Below, one piece after another: positions 1-10,547 of a stretch of 64,000 bases of DNA (within the stretch, counting starts at the first letter, position 1; each line of letters begins with the position of its first letter). The stretch is from the NCBI GenBank assembly GCA_029747015.1, contig JAKOGI010001984.1, positions 12,501 to 76,500 on the forward strand. Reading direction: 5' to 3'. The position numbers and the translations under genes are program-made. This stretch comes from Carnegiea gigantea. Its lineage: Eukaryota; Streptophyta; Magnoliopsida; Caryophyllales; Cactaceae. The notes beneath the pieces were generated by a model. That model had not been told where the DNA came from and made no database searches. It was given only the letters and a program-made list of their open reading frames with translations.

Positions 1-1160
1 ATATGACATATATATTTCATTAACTTAAGCAGGGTACTCAACGAACTAGAAGAGCCTATAAGACATGAACTAACTTGCATTCATAACTTACATTTAAGAA
101 ACATGCATCATTCTCATGTCGTTTTTAAAGCATAACTAATCAACTAGACATGCATCGGCTTAAGATATTCTCAGGTAGTTTCAAAGAATACTTTTAAGTA
201 TGAATCAACTAACTCAATACACATCGATCTAAGGCATGCTTAAGTCGTCTTAGAGGCTACCTTTAAATGTAAATTAACTAAATCCACATATATTGTTTTA
301 AACGTTGTTTACTTATATAACAGACAATTCACTAAACATAAGCAACAACCACTTTGAAGCATGAATCCACTAAATTAACATGCATTGATCTGAAGTGTTA
401 TTAGGTCATTTCAAGGCTATTTTTCAAGCAAGATCAACTAAATCAATACGCATCGATCGAAGGCATGCTTAGGTTGTTTCAAAAGCTAACCTTAAGCATG
501 CATCAGCTAGCTCAACATACATCGGCTTAAAGCGTGCTTAGGTTGATTCGAAGGCTACTTTCAAACATTAATTAATTAACTTAGCTGGCATCGATTCAAG
601 ACATGCTTAGTTGATTCAAGCCCTACTTTTAAACATGATTTAACTAAATAGGCAGACATCAATTTGAGGTGTTCATTTATTTTTTCAAAGTCACTATTCA
701 GGTATAAATTTAACTAATCACACAAGTATCGATTCTAAGCATTCACATTTCGTTTTGAAGCTATTAATTGGGCATGAATTACCTAAGTATACATGGTTCG
801 ATTCTAAACATTCATATTTCACTTTAAAGTTACTAAACGAACATGAATTAACTAAGTGTACATATATCGATTCTAAACATTCATATTTCACTTCAAAGTT
901 ATTAAACGAACATGAATTAACTAAGTGTACATGTATCGATTCTAAACATTCACATTTCCATCGAAGTTATTAAACGAACATAAAATAATTAAGTGTACAT
1001 GTATCTAATCTAAACAGGCATATTTCATTTTGAAGCTATTTTTCAGGCGTGTATTAACTAAATATACTTGAATCGATTCTAAACATGCATAATTCATTTC
1101 GAAGCTACTTTCAGACATGAACTAACTAAACTTAACATATATCAATTTAAACTAAATTCA
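1..1160. repeat. Degenerate tandem satellite, ~68-69 bp unit
   Basis: A recurring phrase resembling catgaattaactaa is followed ~25 bp later by atcgattctaa and then by ttcatttcgaagctactt. The catgaatt-like anchor recurs near 64, 131, 199, 266, 360, 429, 497, 566, 634, 703, 773, 842, 911, 979, 1048 and 1116, so spacing is 67-70 bp except for one disturbed interval near 266-360. Units around 773-979 are almost identical; the others are degenerate. Because 69 is divisible by three, the conserved units give a short open frame at 755-973 with a 23-residue repeat, which I take as a by-product and not a gene. The array probably continues left of the window. Confidence 0.85.
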
Positions 1161-1263
1161 GCTGAAACAGAACATGCATAATTTCAGTTAATCTGACTAA
1201 ACCTAAACTGACATGCATCATAACTTAAGTGTTAAAATGATTTCGAAACTACTAATACTTAGG

Positions 1264-1282
1264 AGGTGAGAAACACTCACCT
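1264..1282. other. Perfect 7-bp hairpin with 5-base loop
   Basis: Arms aggtgag (1264-1270) and ctcacct (1276-1282) enclose the loop aaaca. Read on the minus strand the arm contains AG/GTGAGT, a perfect plant 5' splice-donor consensus. Whether it is used is unknown. Confidence 0.5.
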
Positions 1283-1546
1283 GAACTCCAAGTTAAGAAC
1301 CCGTTCTAAGGGCTTTTGGGGCTAAATTGGGATGTTCAAGAACTCAAAAATTCGTCTCCCAATTCGCTGCCCAACACTAACCCGAATTAGTATGCCCCAA
1401 GCTCGATTTGGCTGTTGTTCGTGCTATTCTGGTTATCGTCAGAACCACCCTCAACCGCCGCCGGTCGCCGGCCTCAGCCGCGACGGTCGCCAGTATGGGT
1501 CGTGTCAGTCTCGAATCCCCTTTTGCTCCCTCACTCTTTTGCTCCA

Positions 1547-1547
<1 letters not shown>

Positions 1548-1581
<34 letters not shown>
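1548..1581. repeat. (CT)n microsatellite
   Basis: A nearly uninterrupted CT dinucleotide run inside a pyrimidine-rich 500 bp stretch. It creates spurious Ser/Leu-rich open frames on the plus strand. Confidence 0.9.
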
Positions 1582-1583
<2 letters not shown>

Positions 1584-2178
1584 GGTGGTGTCGTGGGGGT
1601 CGGCTGGTGCCTGACTTGCCGGTGCACCGCCGTCGTCCCCGGCCCCCAGCTCATTGTCCGTCAGCCCCCACTCTCTCTCTTCTTCTCTCTCCCAGGGTGT
1701 GCGTTACAAGGCTGTGGTTCGAGAACCCATCCCCCTGTCGTGCCTTGCTGAGAAAAGTAAGGGCTTCGGCCCCTTATATTTGTTTTTATTATTATTATTT
1801 TTTTATTCAAGCTAGCTTATCAACTAAATTAGCTAGTCCAATCTCAAACACCTTATTCTAAACCCAAATTGATAACACGACCCTTCATTGATTATTCATT
1901 CTCAAATACGTCATGGTTCAATTTATTAAACCTTGAAACGAATTCTAAGGTTGACAACCTAATCGTACTCGAAAAATGACTAAATTAAACTATCGACACA
2001 AATTAGCAAGAATTAATCTCAAAATCAATAATAACAATAGTAATTCTTTTTAATAAAATTATCATTCACATAAGCACATTGATAATAATTTAACTTGTAA
2101 AGTTAATAAAGATACGAATTTTTAACGTATAAAGTAAGACAGTCAGGTTAACTTAAAACAAAGAAGGCGGCTCTTACA

Positions 2179-2243
2179 ATATATATATATATATAAATGT
2201 ATATGTATATATATGTGTATGCACACACACACACACACACACG

Positions 2244-2280
<37 letters not shown>

Positions 2281-2347
2281 GCATGTATGTATATACGTAT
2301 ATATATATATGTGGGTGTGTGTATATATATATATATATATGTATATG

Positions 2348-2432
<85 letters not shown>

Positions 2433-2440
2433 ATAGACAT
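2179..2440. repeat. Compound TA / CA microsatellite
   Basis: TA dinucleotides with an internal CA/CG-CA block (about 2220-2256) and GT-rich interruptions. It sits exactly between the putative LTR start at 2178 and the pararetrovirus fragment starting at ~2441. The Ile/Tyr open frames over it are artefacts. Confidence 0.95.
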
Positions 2441-3006
2441 TACCAATTATAGAATATACCTTGAAAAGAGTTAATTACCATTTTTCATATAGCATTTACA
2501 TCTCTATCTTCTTTTGTAAACTCTGGGGTTGTTAATAAGGTTGATAGCACTGCTATTATCCATATATCTAGTGCCTTTTTCTTATCTGTTATGCAATCTA
2601 TATTTAGCATATATCCCTAAAGAGGAATGGGGTCTTAAATTGTGGGATCTTTTCCTATAAATTCTTTATTAGTAGTTCTAGGTCTTTATCTTCTCGTATA
2701 TCTGGAGGTATATGTTTTTCTTAATTTTTGTGCAGATTCATCCATAGGGATTGATGTTTGTCCCTGTTTAAAAGTAATTAACCCTAGTTTATTGGTATAA
2801 GAACTTCCTGTTGGTCCTCCAATGTTCATATTCACTTGTTTAACTATTTCTAAAATTCGTAAGTCTTCACATTCTTGTAATAGTTCTTCAATAGTTTTAT
2901 TATACTCTCCTATTAGTTGTTTTCTTCACTTTGTTAGTCTTTATCTTTTGTTTTAAGTGTTCTTTGTTTGTCTATCTTTTTTAGTTGTAATTGTTCCATC
3001 TTTTGT
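2441..3006 (-). mobile_element. Endogenous pararetrovirus fragment A (Caulimoviridae-like)
   Basis: This stretch aligns over its whole length, same orientation, with about 17020-17565 inside the larger viral fragment; by eye about nine bases in ten match. Its left edge is the TA microsatellite. Its right edge is an abrupt join to the truncated Tekay LTR, with the bases aagaa shared by both parents at the junction. It comes from a part of the virus upstream of the movement-protein and reverse-transcriptase regions. It has no open frame of note. Confidence 0.75.
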
Positions 3007-4667
3007 AAGAACTCCATTTGAAAGAAGATAAAGTGGGCAAAACGCTACTTACTAGAGACCGAATATACCCCATTTTTAAAATTTAACCAACCATCATATA
3101 TTATTCCAAAAATCACGAAATATTTATGATAGATAGGTATGAATGTTCAGAGTACTTTGGGTTTTGAATCAAGGAAATCGGAGTTGTATTGGGTGCATTA
3201 TGGGTGATTTACCGAGGATTGCCCAGATCTGGACAGCCAGTGGCAGTGTGGAATCCTTGAGAAAATTGACCTAGTGTTGGATACATTTTGGGAAAACACC
3301 TAGCGTAGGAATTGTAGCGGATGGAGTGATCTTTTCGGAATAGGTAAGAACTTTGATTGTCAACATTAGGAACTCGAGATATGTCTTTGGAAGTTTAGTC
3401 CAGATTCTGATAGAAACTAGAATTAGGATTAGCTGTGATCTGAAATTCCTAAAGTGATCCATAAATTGTAGAAACATTATTGTAGGATAAGGATAGGGCG
3501 GGGATGTGTTTCATGCAGTTTAGGGGCTAAAATACAGGCGTTGTTCAAATCGAGGTGCGGATATATAGGCCAAGCTGAGGGAAACAGAGCCCGTAAGTTA
3601 TGGACTACCAGGTAACAAGCATACCCTACCCGTTCCCGAAGGCGCTTTGAAAATGTGAATTGTGTTTACATTTGAAGGATAATTTGAATTTTTTGTGTGA
3701 AGGTTTGGGGTTTGTACCATATGGGTGTGTGATGCGTATTTCCTTATGATTTGCAACTACATTGCTTCACTAAACCAATGAATATGTGGGTTTGAGGTTG
3801 GTTAAGTTGCAAAATAAAATTGAATATTTGAGACTAGCATGGTTAGGGTTTGGACTAGGTACATGGACTAAAGGACATTACTAATTTTGAACATGTAATG
3901 ACCGACTGAATGAGTGAGACTGAGGAATTTGGTTTCTTTTGTGTTTTGAAGGCCATTAGCCTTCCCCAAGTAGAGTGTATGCATGTGAGCGGTCACGTGC
4001 CTCCTTATGGGCGTGCGTGGGCTAGGTTCGCAGTAACCGTCCATTGAGATGATAGGCCAGGGTTAGTTAAGGGGTAACCGTCCGAATGACGGTAGGCCAG
4101 GCTACAATTAAGCGGCTGCTCTCAACCTAAGAGAAGGCTATGAGGTCTAGTGGGGTCGCTTACCCTTGAAAAACTGCAACTGAATAAAAGGGAATGGGGA
4201 GTACTTATTGGCTTTTGTAAGAATGTGGATTACCTGAATCACTTTTGTGTTTCCCCCACCATTAAAATGTTTTAAAATGAATTTATGTGCATACCTTTAC
4301 TATTAGGGGTGATTATTATTGAGTTTATCTCATTTTTGTGAAATGTTTTGTTTTTAGATGAAGTGCAAGAGCATGAAGATGGGAATCTAAGCTAGAGTGA
4401 GGCACCATTACTTTATGTTTAGTTGAATGAAATCAGTCTTTAATTGGACGTGTAATAGATTGTGTTCAACTTAGTTGTGCTATACTGGTTGTCGAAATCT
4501 TTAAACTAATGTAATAATTGGTGAATCTTTTGCAGTAATGTTTTGATTGATAGTTGGCCTGGTATTTCCACGAAGGGAATATGACAGTAACACTCCATTT
4601 ATGTTTTCCACTACCACGTAGGTTAATAATAGTAGTAAAGAATAAATTAGAAATTCAGGGTGTTAGA
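3007..4667 (+). repeat. Partial 5' LTR of the Tekay element
   Basis: Collinear with 11786-13426 of the 3' LTR. It ends tgttaga where the 3' LTR ends gttaca, so the terminal CA has become GA. The segment matching 10901-11785 of the 3' LTR is missing and pararetrovirus sequence stands in its place. Inside, a ~41 bp direct repeat (gtaaccgtcc at 4033 and 4074) is shared with the other LTR. Confidence 0.9.
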
Positions 4668-4670
4668 AAT

Positions 4671-4684
4671 TGGTATCAGAGCTC
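4671..4684 (+). promoter_or_regulatory. Primer-binding site, initiator tRNA-Met type
   Basis: TGGTATCAGAGCTC starts three bases after the 5' LTR end. TGGTATCAGAGC is the standard complement of plant initiator tRNA-Met used by chromoviruses and Copia elements. Confidence 0.95.
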
Positions 4685-4927
4685 AGGTTGACTGACCTGA
4701 AGACTCGCCTAAAAGATTATAATTAGAAATGAAAAGTAAAAATCTTAAAACTTGTACACCTAAGGACTATTCGGAGCATGAGTATAGGACAGGAAAAGGG
4801 GCATGTCTGCATATGCTTGCTTACCTATGATCATATATCTGAGATGGACTTATTAATGTATAGGATGAATGGAACTCGCCATTGTGGTTGTATGGGGTGG
4901 CGTTGCCGTTATTAGAGGACGGGAAAG

Positions 4928-5662
4928 ATGCCTAGAGTTAGCTTGGAAAGCCACTTAGAGTAGATTGAGACTTTTATCCATAAGAGGTTAATAGGGATCC
5001 CAAACGACTGCTTGAGATTTGATCACAACCAGGCCCTATTCTTCCTTTTGACTCTTTCGAGTGACCCACTGTGGTGTTATAGGGTTAAGGAGTTTCACCC
5101 TAAGAATAGGTCGTTGCAGTTTGCCAGTGGATGTTGCTTGTGCGAATAGGAGCCTATGGGGTTGGATTTAAATGGGCTAGTGGACCGCGTCATAGATCTA
5201 GGTCCCTATGATCAACCTCCTACCCCTGACACTAAGGAAGACACCCTACCACCACCACCAGAGGAGGATACTGAAGATGAAGAGTCAGTAGGAGAAAATG
5301 AGCCAATGGATGAAGAACTGGGAGAGGATTGTATCGAAGACGAGGACCGTAGAGAGTAACCCTTGGTTGAGTATGAACCCCAGGAGGACCCCATGGAGGA
5401 GAAAGACCTAGAGGAAAACCTTAGGGAGGAACCCTTAGTTGAATATGAACTAGAGGAGGACCCCATGAACGAGGAGGATCCAAAGGAAGACACTGAATAG
5501 GAACCTAAGGAAGAGCCCTTAGAAGATGAGGAACCCACGGAAGAGCCCCTAGAAGATGAGGAACCCAAGGAAGAGCCCCTAGAAGGCGATTACCTGAACG
5601 GGAAGCAAGTAATAGAGGAAGACCTGGAGGAGAACCGAGTGGGAGAGGAAACTCGAGCCTGA
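4928..5662 (+). pseudogene. Extra acidic ORF upstream of gag in the Tekay element
   Basis: One reading frame of 245 codons runs from ATG at 4928 to TGA at 5660-5662 with no frameshift, interrupted only by a few single-codon stops, mostly TAG. Residues 1-76 form an ordinary hydrophobic/basic domain I do not recognise (begins MPRVSLESHLE). The rest is strongly acidic and Glu/Pro rich, with a repeated decamer like EPLEDEEPKE near codons 195-218 and further degenerate copies upstream. The frame lies between the primer site and gag, in sense orientation. Extra ORFs in this position are known in some plant gypsy elements, but I cannot name this one. The long frame conservation compared with the stop-ridden pol suggests it was coding. 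The Ser-rich minus-strand frame at 5212-5568 is its shadow. Confidence 0.6.
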
Positions 5663-6156
5663 GATTACCCATTGGAAGCAGGGTAGATGTGGTAGAATGT
5701 GTCAGGGTACCTGCGTAATCAACGCCCCTGGCCAGTAGATGTTAGTAGCTGATTAAAAGTTTTACTTTCTAGGATTGTGCTATTTAGTTTATCTTTCTAT
5801 TCTTTTATTGAGCCACTATGAGCTAATAAAGTTGTTGAGTATTTATATAACGAAAAGTATTGGTGTGGAATGTTTACTATTTTAAATCAAAGCAATTGAA
5901 CCTTTCTGGGTTACCTGGATGCTAGTGTTCATTATCTGTGAATTATATGAGCTATGTGAATGTGATACCAATATGATGTGTATGAGGCATGTAATGAAGT
6001 GACTAAACCATGTGAATATGGCAAAGTTGACATGACTGGAAGCCTATGTTAAATTTTACATGATACAGTAGTATACGATGTCTTACTGAACTGTAGTAGT
6101 ACGTGTGTTATGAACTATTAGAAGGGAAGCTAAACTCGATTTATTTTCCGAATAGG
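5663..6156 (+). other. Spacer between the acidic ORF and gag
   Basis: AT-richer than its neighbours, with no open frame and no repeat. It holds a run of T-rich sequence and a gagctaataaag motif near 5830 that could be a weak polyadenylation signal. Nothing else was seen. Confidence 0.4.
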
Positions 6157-7345
6157 ATGATGGGAAATAACGATGAATCTCATATCAGGCCCCACCCCAT
6201 TTCAAGGGCCCCTGTGAACTCGGAGATTCCCATGTTTAGCTTCAGGGAACGGTTGGAAGCCCTCTACCCCAGAAATGAGAATGGGGCTTGTAGTTAGTGG
6301 TTGAAACCAACCCACTGACAGAGTAGAGCTTACCAATCTCCTACTACTAGAGTTACTACAGAAACAAGGGGAGCAGCTGCAGCAACAGAACGAGCACTTG
6401 TAGAAATTGATGGAGGTCAAGGATAGGAGGATCGAGGAGGACAACTCTTATATGTTTAAGAGGTTCGCTAGTGACAATCTACCATTTACGATGGCACCCC
6501 CGACCTTACGGCCTTTGAGGATTTGATTCAGGGTATGGAGAAGCTGTTTAATGCTCTCCAATGCCCTGAGGAATGGAAGGTGGGTTTTACTATGTTCTAT
6601 CTAAAGGACAAGGCTGACCTATGGTAGGCCACTATGTGAGAGAGACAGGACAAGCCTAGGTTTGATTGGAAGAGGTTCAAGAAGTTGATCAAAGACCATT
6701 TCTACCCTGTGTCCCCTCAAAAGGAAAAGAAGAATGAATTCGTACAACTGTAGTCGGGGGGAATGAGTGTGTTGGAGTATGCCTCCAAATTCATGGAGCT
6801 TTCTCGCTTTACTTCGGCCTTCGTGGTTGACGAGAGGCTGACGATGAATTGCTTCAAAGCTGGGCTCAACCTTGGTATCAAGGAGAGAATGTCCGTGCGC
6901 CAATACGCTTTGTATGTGGATCTGTATGACACCGCGGCAAATGTGGAAAGGGTGATGAGAGAAAGAAACAATTACTTCAACAAGCAGCATGGAATCAAGG
7001 GGAAAGGGGGTCAACGAGAGAGCTTACACCCTCAAGGTCCGTACAGGAGGCCACCTGGGAACCCCTACCCAACAACAATGCACGTGGAAGCTGGGACACT
7101 GTGCTTGGGAATGCCGCTCGACTAAGAGGTGCTACTGCTATGGGAGTCCTCAGCATCAGATACGAGATTGCACACATCCCCCACCCCCTGCTGATCCAAG
7201 TCACAGGTGATAGCAGCCCTAACAGCACTATCAAAATAGGGGTACGTAGACGGCCAACTCAAATCATCAGGGCCGAGCACCCCAGTAGAACTAGGCTCGA
7301 CCCCCCAACCAACCACCTCGAAACAGTAGGGGCAGAGTTTACGTG
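6157..7345 (+). pseudogene. gag: Tekay gag (capsid/nucleocapsid), broken
   Basis: The start is the in-frame ATG ATG at 6154-6159 region (MMGNNDESH). The central part matches the Retrotrans_gag family: RFDWKRFKKLIKDHFYP at ~6658-6710, then a stop, then MSVLEYASKFMELSRF at ~6763. Gag builds the virus-like particle and packages RNA. The nucleocapsid zinc knuckle at 7130-7171 reads CYCYGSPQHQIRDC: the second cysteine is Tyr and its spacing is damaged. Several TAG stops (for example after ENGACS and inside the capsid domain) and at least two frame changes break it. Confidence 0.85.
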
Positions 7346-7690
7346 ATGCGCAAAGAAAAAGCGGAGGATGCTCCGAATGTTGTGACGGGTACATTCTCTA
7401 TCCAAGCTTAACTAGTAGATGTTTTATTTGATTGGGTGCTACATACTTTTTTATTTCTGTTAACCTAGTTGAGGCACTAGGGTTAGTTCCAACCCGTAAA
7501 CCCCCTCAACTATCTGTGATCCTCCCTAACGGAAAGACTGTAAGGTGTGAGAAATTATATAAGGACTGCCCTATTCGGATGTATGAGCATGAGTTTCTGG
7601 CCGACCTATATAGGTTCGAGTTCACTGATTTTGGAGTCATCCTAGGGTTGGATTGGTTAGCAAAATATCAGGCTCAGATAGAATGACTAA
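7346..7690 (+). pseudogene. PR: Tekay aspartic protease, frameshifted in the catalytic motif
   Basis: The frame LVDVLFD leads into what should be D-S-G-A-T. One base is missing at about 7433, so the catalytic Asp (7430-7432) is in one frame and GATYFFISVNLVEALG in the next. The flap and C-terminal part VILGLDWLAKYQAQIE (to 7686) is a textbook chromovirus protease end. The enzyme would cleave the Gag-Pol polyprotein. A stop after 7686 separates it from RT. Confidence 0.85.
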
Positions 7691-7731
7691 AGCAAAGAAT
7701 CACCCTAAGGGGGCCCACTGGGGAAAAAGTA

Positions 7732-8802
7732 GTGCACAAAGGGAAGCTTTCGAGACCTGGAGTAAAGCTGATTACCGTAATAAAAGCCTACAAGTTGTTC
7801 AGAAGAGGATGTGAGGGGTTCTTATATAATGTAGTAAAAACCAAGACTGCCGAATCCTCGCCCGAAGACATTCCAGTATACCAGGAATTCCAGGATGTAT
7901 TCCCAGAGGAGATTCCTGGTATGCCACCCCTTAGAGAAGTAAACTTCTGTATTGACTTAGTATCTGGAGCCACCCCCATCTCTAAGGCACCCTATCAAAT
8001 AGCGCCGACGGAACTTAAGGAGTTAATGACTCAAGTCGATGAGATGTTAGAAAAGAGGTACATTCGACCCAGTACATCTCCATGGGGGGCCCCGGTATTG
8101 TTCGTAAAAAAGAAGTATGAAACCCTGAGGTTGTGTATAGATTATAGGGAATTGAACAAGATAACGATCAAGAACCGTTACTCTCTGCCCAGGATAGACG
8201 GCCTTTTTGGTCAACTTAAAGGTGTAGGGACCTTTGCAAAGATAGACCTTCGTTTGGGGTATCATCAACTCCAGATCAAGGATGAAGACCTACCTGAGAC
8301 TGCTTTCCTTACCCGCTATAGGCATTATGAGTTTACAGTGATGCCCTTTGGGCTCACTAATGCCCCAGCAGTGTTCATGGACCTTATGAATAGGGTCTTT
8401 AAATCTTACCTAGACCACTTTGTAGTGCTGTTTAGAGATGACATACTGGTTCGCTCCAAGACTCTAGAGGAACATACCCAACACTTAAGGATCGTTTTAG
8501 AGGTGCTAAGGAAGAGCAAGCTGTATGGCAAGTTGACAAAGTGTAAGTTCTGGTTGGGATAAGTGGTATTTTTGGGGCATGTAGTGTCTAATAAGGGAGT
8601 GTCTATGGACCCTCAGAATATAGAGACCATAACAAAGTGGCCGACACCTACGAACCCGATGAAAGTGAGGAGTTTGTTAGGCTTGGCAAGGTACCATTGT
8701 AGGTTTGTTCAGAACTTCTCAAAGATCGCCACCTTACTCACCAACTTGATAAGGAAGGTCACTAAGTATAAATGGACGGAGCATTGCGAGGAAGCCTTCT
8801 AA
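7732..8802 (+). pseudogene. RT: Tekay reverse transcriptase, one in-frame stop
   Basis: The open stretch 7732-8562 carries the RVT_1 blocks in order: [73 protein letters not shown] and the catalytic FRDD (8431-8442; Ile or Val is usual at the second position). TAA at 8560-8562 splits off the connection region, which continues as VVFLGHVVSNKGVSMDP and the thumb/RNase-H linker MKVRSLLGLARYHCRFVQNF up to a second TAA at 8800-8802. It would copy element RNA to cDNA. Confidence 0.95.
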
Positions 8803-9240
8803 GAACCTAAGAAAAGACTGATGTGTGCCCTTATATTGGCCTTACCCACCACCGACAAGGACTTTATGGTGTTTAGTGATGTGTTTAGAAGTGGATTGGG
8901 ATGTGTGCTGATGCAGAAGGATCGTGTTATAGCTTATGCCTTATGACAACTAAAGACTCACGAGCAGAATTACCCGACTCACAATTTAGAGTTAGTAGCT
9001 ATCGTGTTCACACTGAAAATCTGGAGGCATTGGCTGTACAGGGTAAATTATGAGGTTTTCATTGGCCACCAGAGCCTAAAATACGTCTTTTTGCAAAAAG
9101 ACCTCAATCTAAGGTAGAAGAGGTGGTTGGAATTCCTAAAGGACTACAATGTTCACTTTAGTATCACCCACAGAAGGTGAATGTGGTGGAAGATACATTG
9201 ATCATCGATCGTACCCGACACTAAACTGTCTGCTAGAGTT
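8803..9240 (+). pseudogene. RH: Tekay RNase H
   Basis: The first catalytic Asp is in VFSDVFRSGLGCVLMQ (~8871), and the catalytic Glu is in NLELVAIVFTLKIWRHWLY. The third block is eroded. Stops occur at 8944-8946 (TGA, from an Arg codon by position) and 9115-9117 (TAG). It would degrade the RNA of the RNA:DNA hybrid. Confidence 0.85.
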
Positions 9241-9299
9241 ACCCGTTGAAATATGTGAGGATTGCTACAAAGATGGAGCTTAATGTAGTCACTCCAGGA

Positions 9300-10535
9300 A
9301 TGAAGCCGATACTCTATGCCAAAGAAGCATAACTAACCCTTATAGAGGAGATTTGGGTAGCACAGGCTACGGACCCACAATTGGAGCTGATTAGGTAGGA
9401 AATATTAGCTAAGAAGGCACTTGGGTTTGTGATCCATGAAGATGGCATCATAAGGTTCCACAACCGGGTGTGCATCTCGGCAGTGGGAGAACTTAAGAAG
9501 ATTCTTAATGAGGGTCACAGCACCCTACACTCTGTACACCCAGGAAGAAATAAGTTGTATAAGGATTTGAAGCAGACATTCCAGTAGAGCAACATGAAGT
9601 AGGAGGTAGCCGACTATGTGGCTAAATGTTTGACTTTCCAACTAGTGAAGATTGAACACTAGCGATTGGCGGGACTGCTGCAACCCTTAGATATCCCTAA
9701 GTGGAAGTGGGATTCAGTATCCATAGATTTTGTGGTAGGCTTACCTCTGACTCAGAAGAAGAATAACGTAATCTGTGTAATACTGGATAGGCTCAGTAAA
9801 ATGACACATTTCACAGCTATGAGGAATACTTAGACTTTAAACCAGTTGGCCCAGGCATATCTTGAGGAAATAGTTAGACTATATGACGTGCCAAGCTCTA
9901 TAGTGTCGGACCGAGACACTAGGTTTTAGTTAAGTTTTTGGCAAAAGGTACAAGAACCTTTTGGGACGCTGTTACGATTCAGTACTACTTTTTATCCACA
10001 TACGGATAGGTAAACGGAGTGAACCATTCAGACACTGGAAGACACGCTGAGAGCTTGTGCCCTGGACTTCAAGAAAGCATAGGACAAACATTTGGCACTA
10101 ATCGAATTCTCCTACAATAATAGTTACCAAGCAAGTATTGGGATGACCCCGTACGAGGCGCTATATGGAAGAAGGTACAGAACTTCACTCGACCGGTAAG
10201 AAATCGACGAGGCCCTGACAATTGGACCTGAATTGATTCAAGCTACCACTGACAAGATTTGGGTGATTCAGGAATAGATGGGAGCTGCTCAGAGCCGCCA
10301 GAAGAGTTACGCCGACCAAAGACATAGACCCTTAGAATTTCAAGTGGGAGATAAAGTGTTTCTCAAAGTATCCCAAACCAAGGGAATCACAAGATTCGAT
10401 ATGGCAGGAAAGCTTAGCCCAAGGTACATCAGACCGTACCCAGTTACACAAAGAGTGGGGAACGTAGCATATCAATTAGAACTACCGCCTGAGCTTTCGA
10501 GGGTATACAATGTGTTCCATGTGCCACAACTATAG
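9300..10535 (+). pseudogene. IN: Tekay integrase with GPY/F-type C-terminal domain
   Basis: The zinc-binding HHCC region is recognisable (HSTLHSVHPG at ~9520) but its second Cys is Phe (CLTFQLVK). Of the D,D-35-E core, WDSVSIDFVVGLPL supplies the first Asp (~9710-9745), SSIVSDRDTRF the second (~9898), and the Glu lies in a stop-flanked TE-TIQTLEDTLRAC (~10015). The C-terminal part 10278-10535 (KLSPRYIRPYPVTQRVGNVAYQL) is the module preceding the chromodomain. At least nine TAG/TAA/TGA codons interrupt the frame. Confidence 0.9.
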
Positions 10536-10547
10536 AAGTATACCCCA

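Larger units (their letters stand above)
1..2178 (-). mobile_element. Probable LTR fragment of a gypsy-type retrotransposon (minus)
   Basis: On the minus strand the block would begin at 2178 with TGTAAGAGCC, a plausible LTR start, directly next to the TA microsatellite. Its middle (1320-1760) is a GC- and CT-rich leader-like stretch, the layout seen in long plant gypsy LTRs. No partner LTR, primer site or coding domain is in the window, so the assignment rests on architecture only. The tandem array at 1-1160 would lie inside it. Open frames at 1332-1861 are CT-repeat artefacts. Confidence 0.35.

Noticed and set aside
755..973. 72-codon open frame with a 23-residue repeat
   Set aside because: It follows exactly from the 69 bp tandem unit (divisible by three); no start context or homologue and frame lost in diverged units.
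1..1160. CRISPR array
   Set aside because: Units are contiguous and degenerate with no unique spacers, and the window is a plant nuclear genome.
1332..1861. Three overlapping Pro/Ser/Leu-rich open frames
   Set aside because: They come from a CT-repeat, GC-rich leader-like stretch; no domain and all frames open at once.
2174..2452. Ile/Tyr repeat open frames on both strands
   Set aside because: Pure TA/CA microsatellite translation.
3007..4667. Complete 1.66 kb LTR of the Tekay element
   Set aside because: The 3' LTR extends a further ~885 bp to a clear polypurine tract, so the 5' copy is truncated.
5212..5568. Ser-rich 118-codon minus-strand frame
   Set aside because: Antisense shadow of the Glu/Pro-rich pre-gag ORF; GAG/GAA codons read backward give Ser/Leu/Phe.
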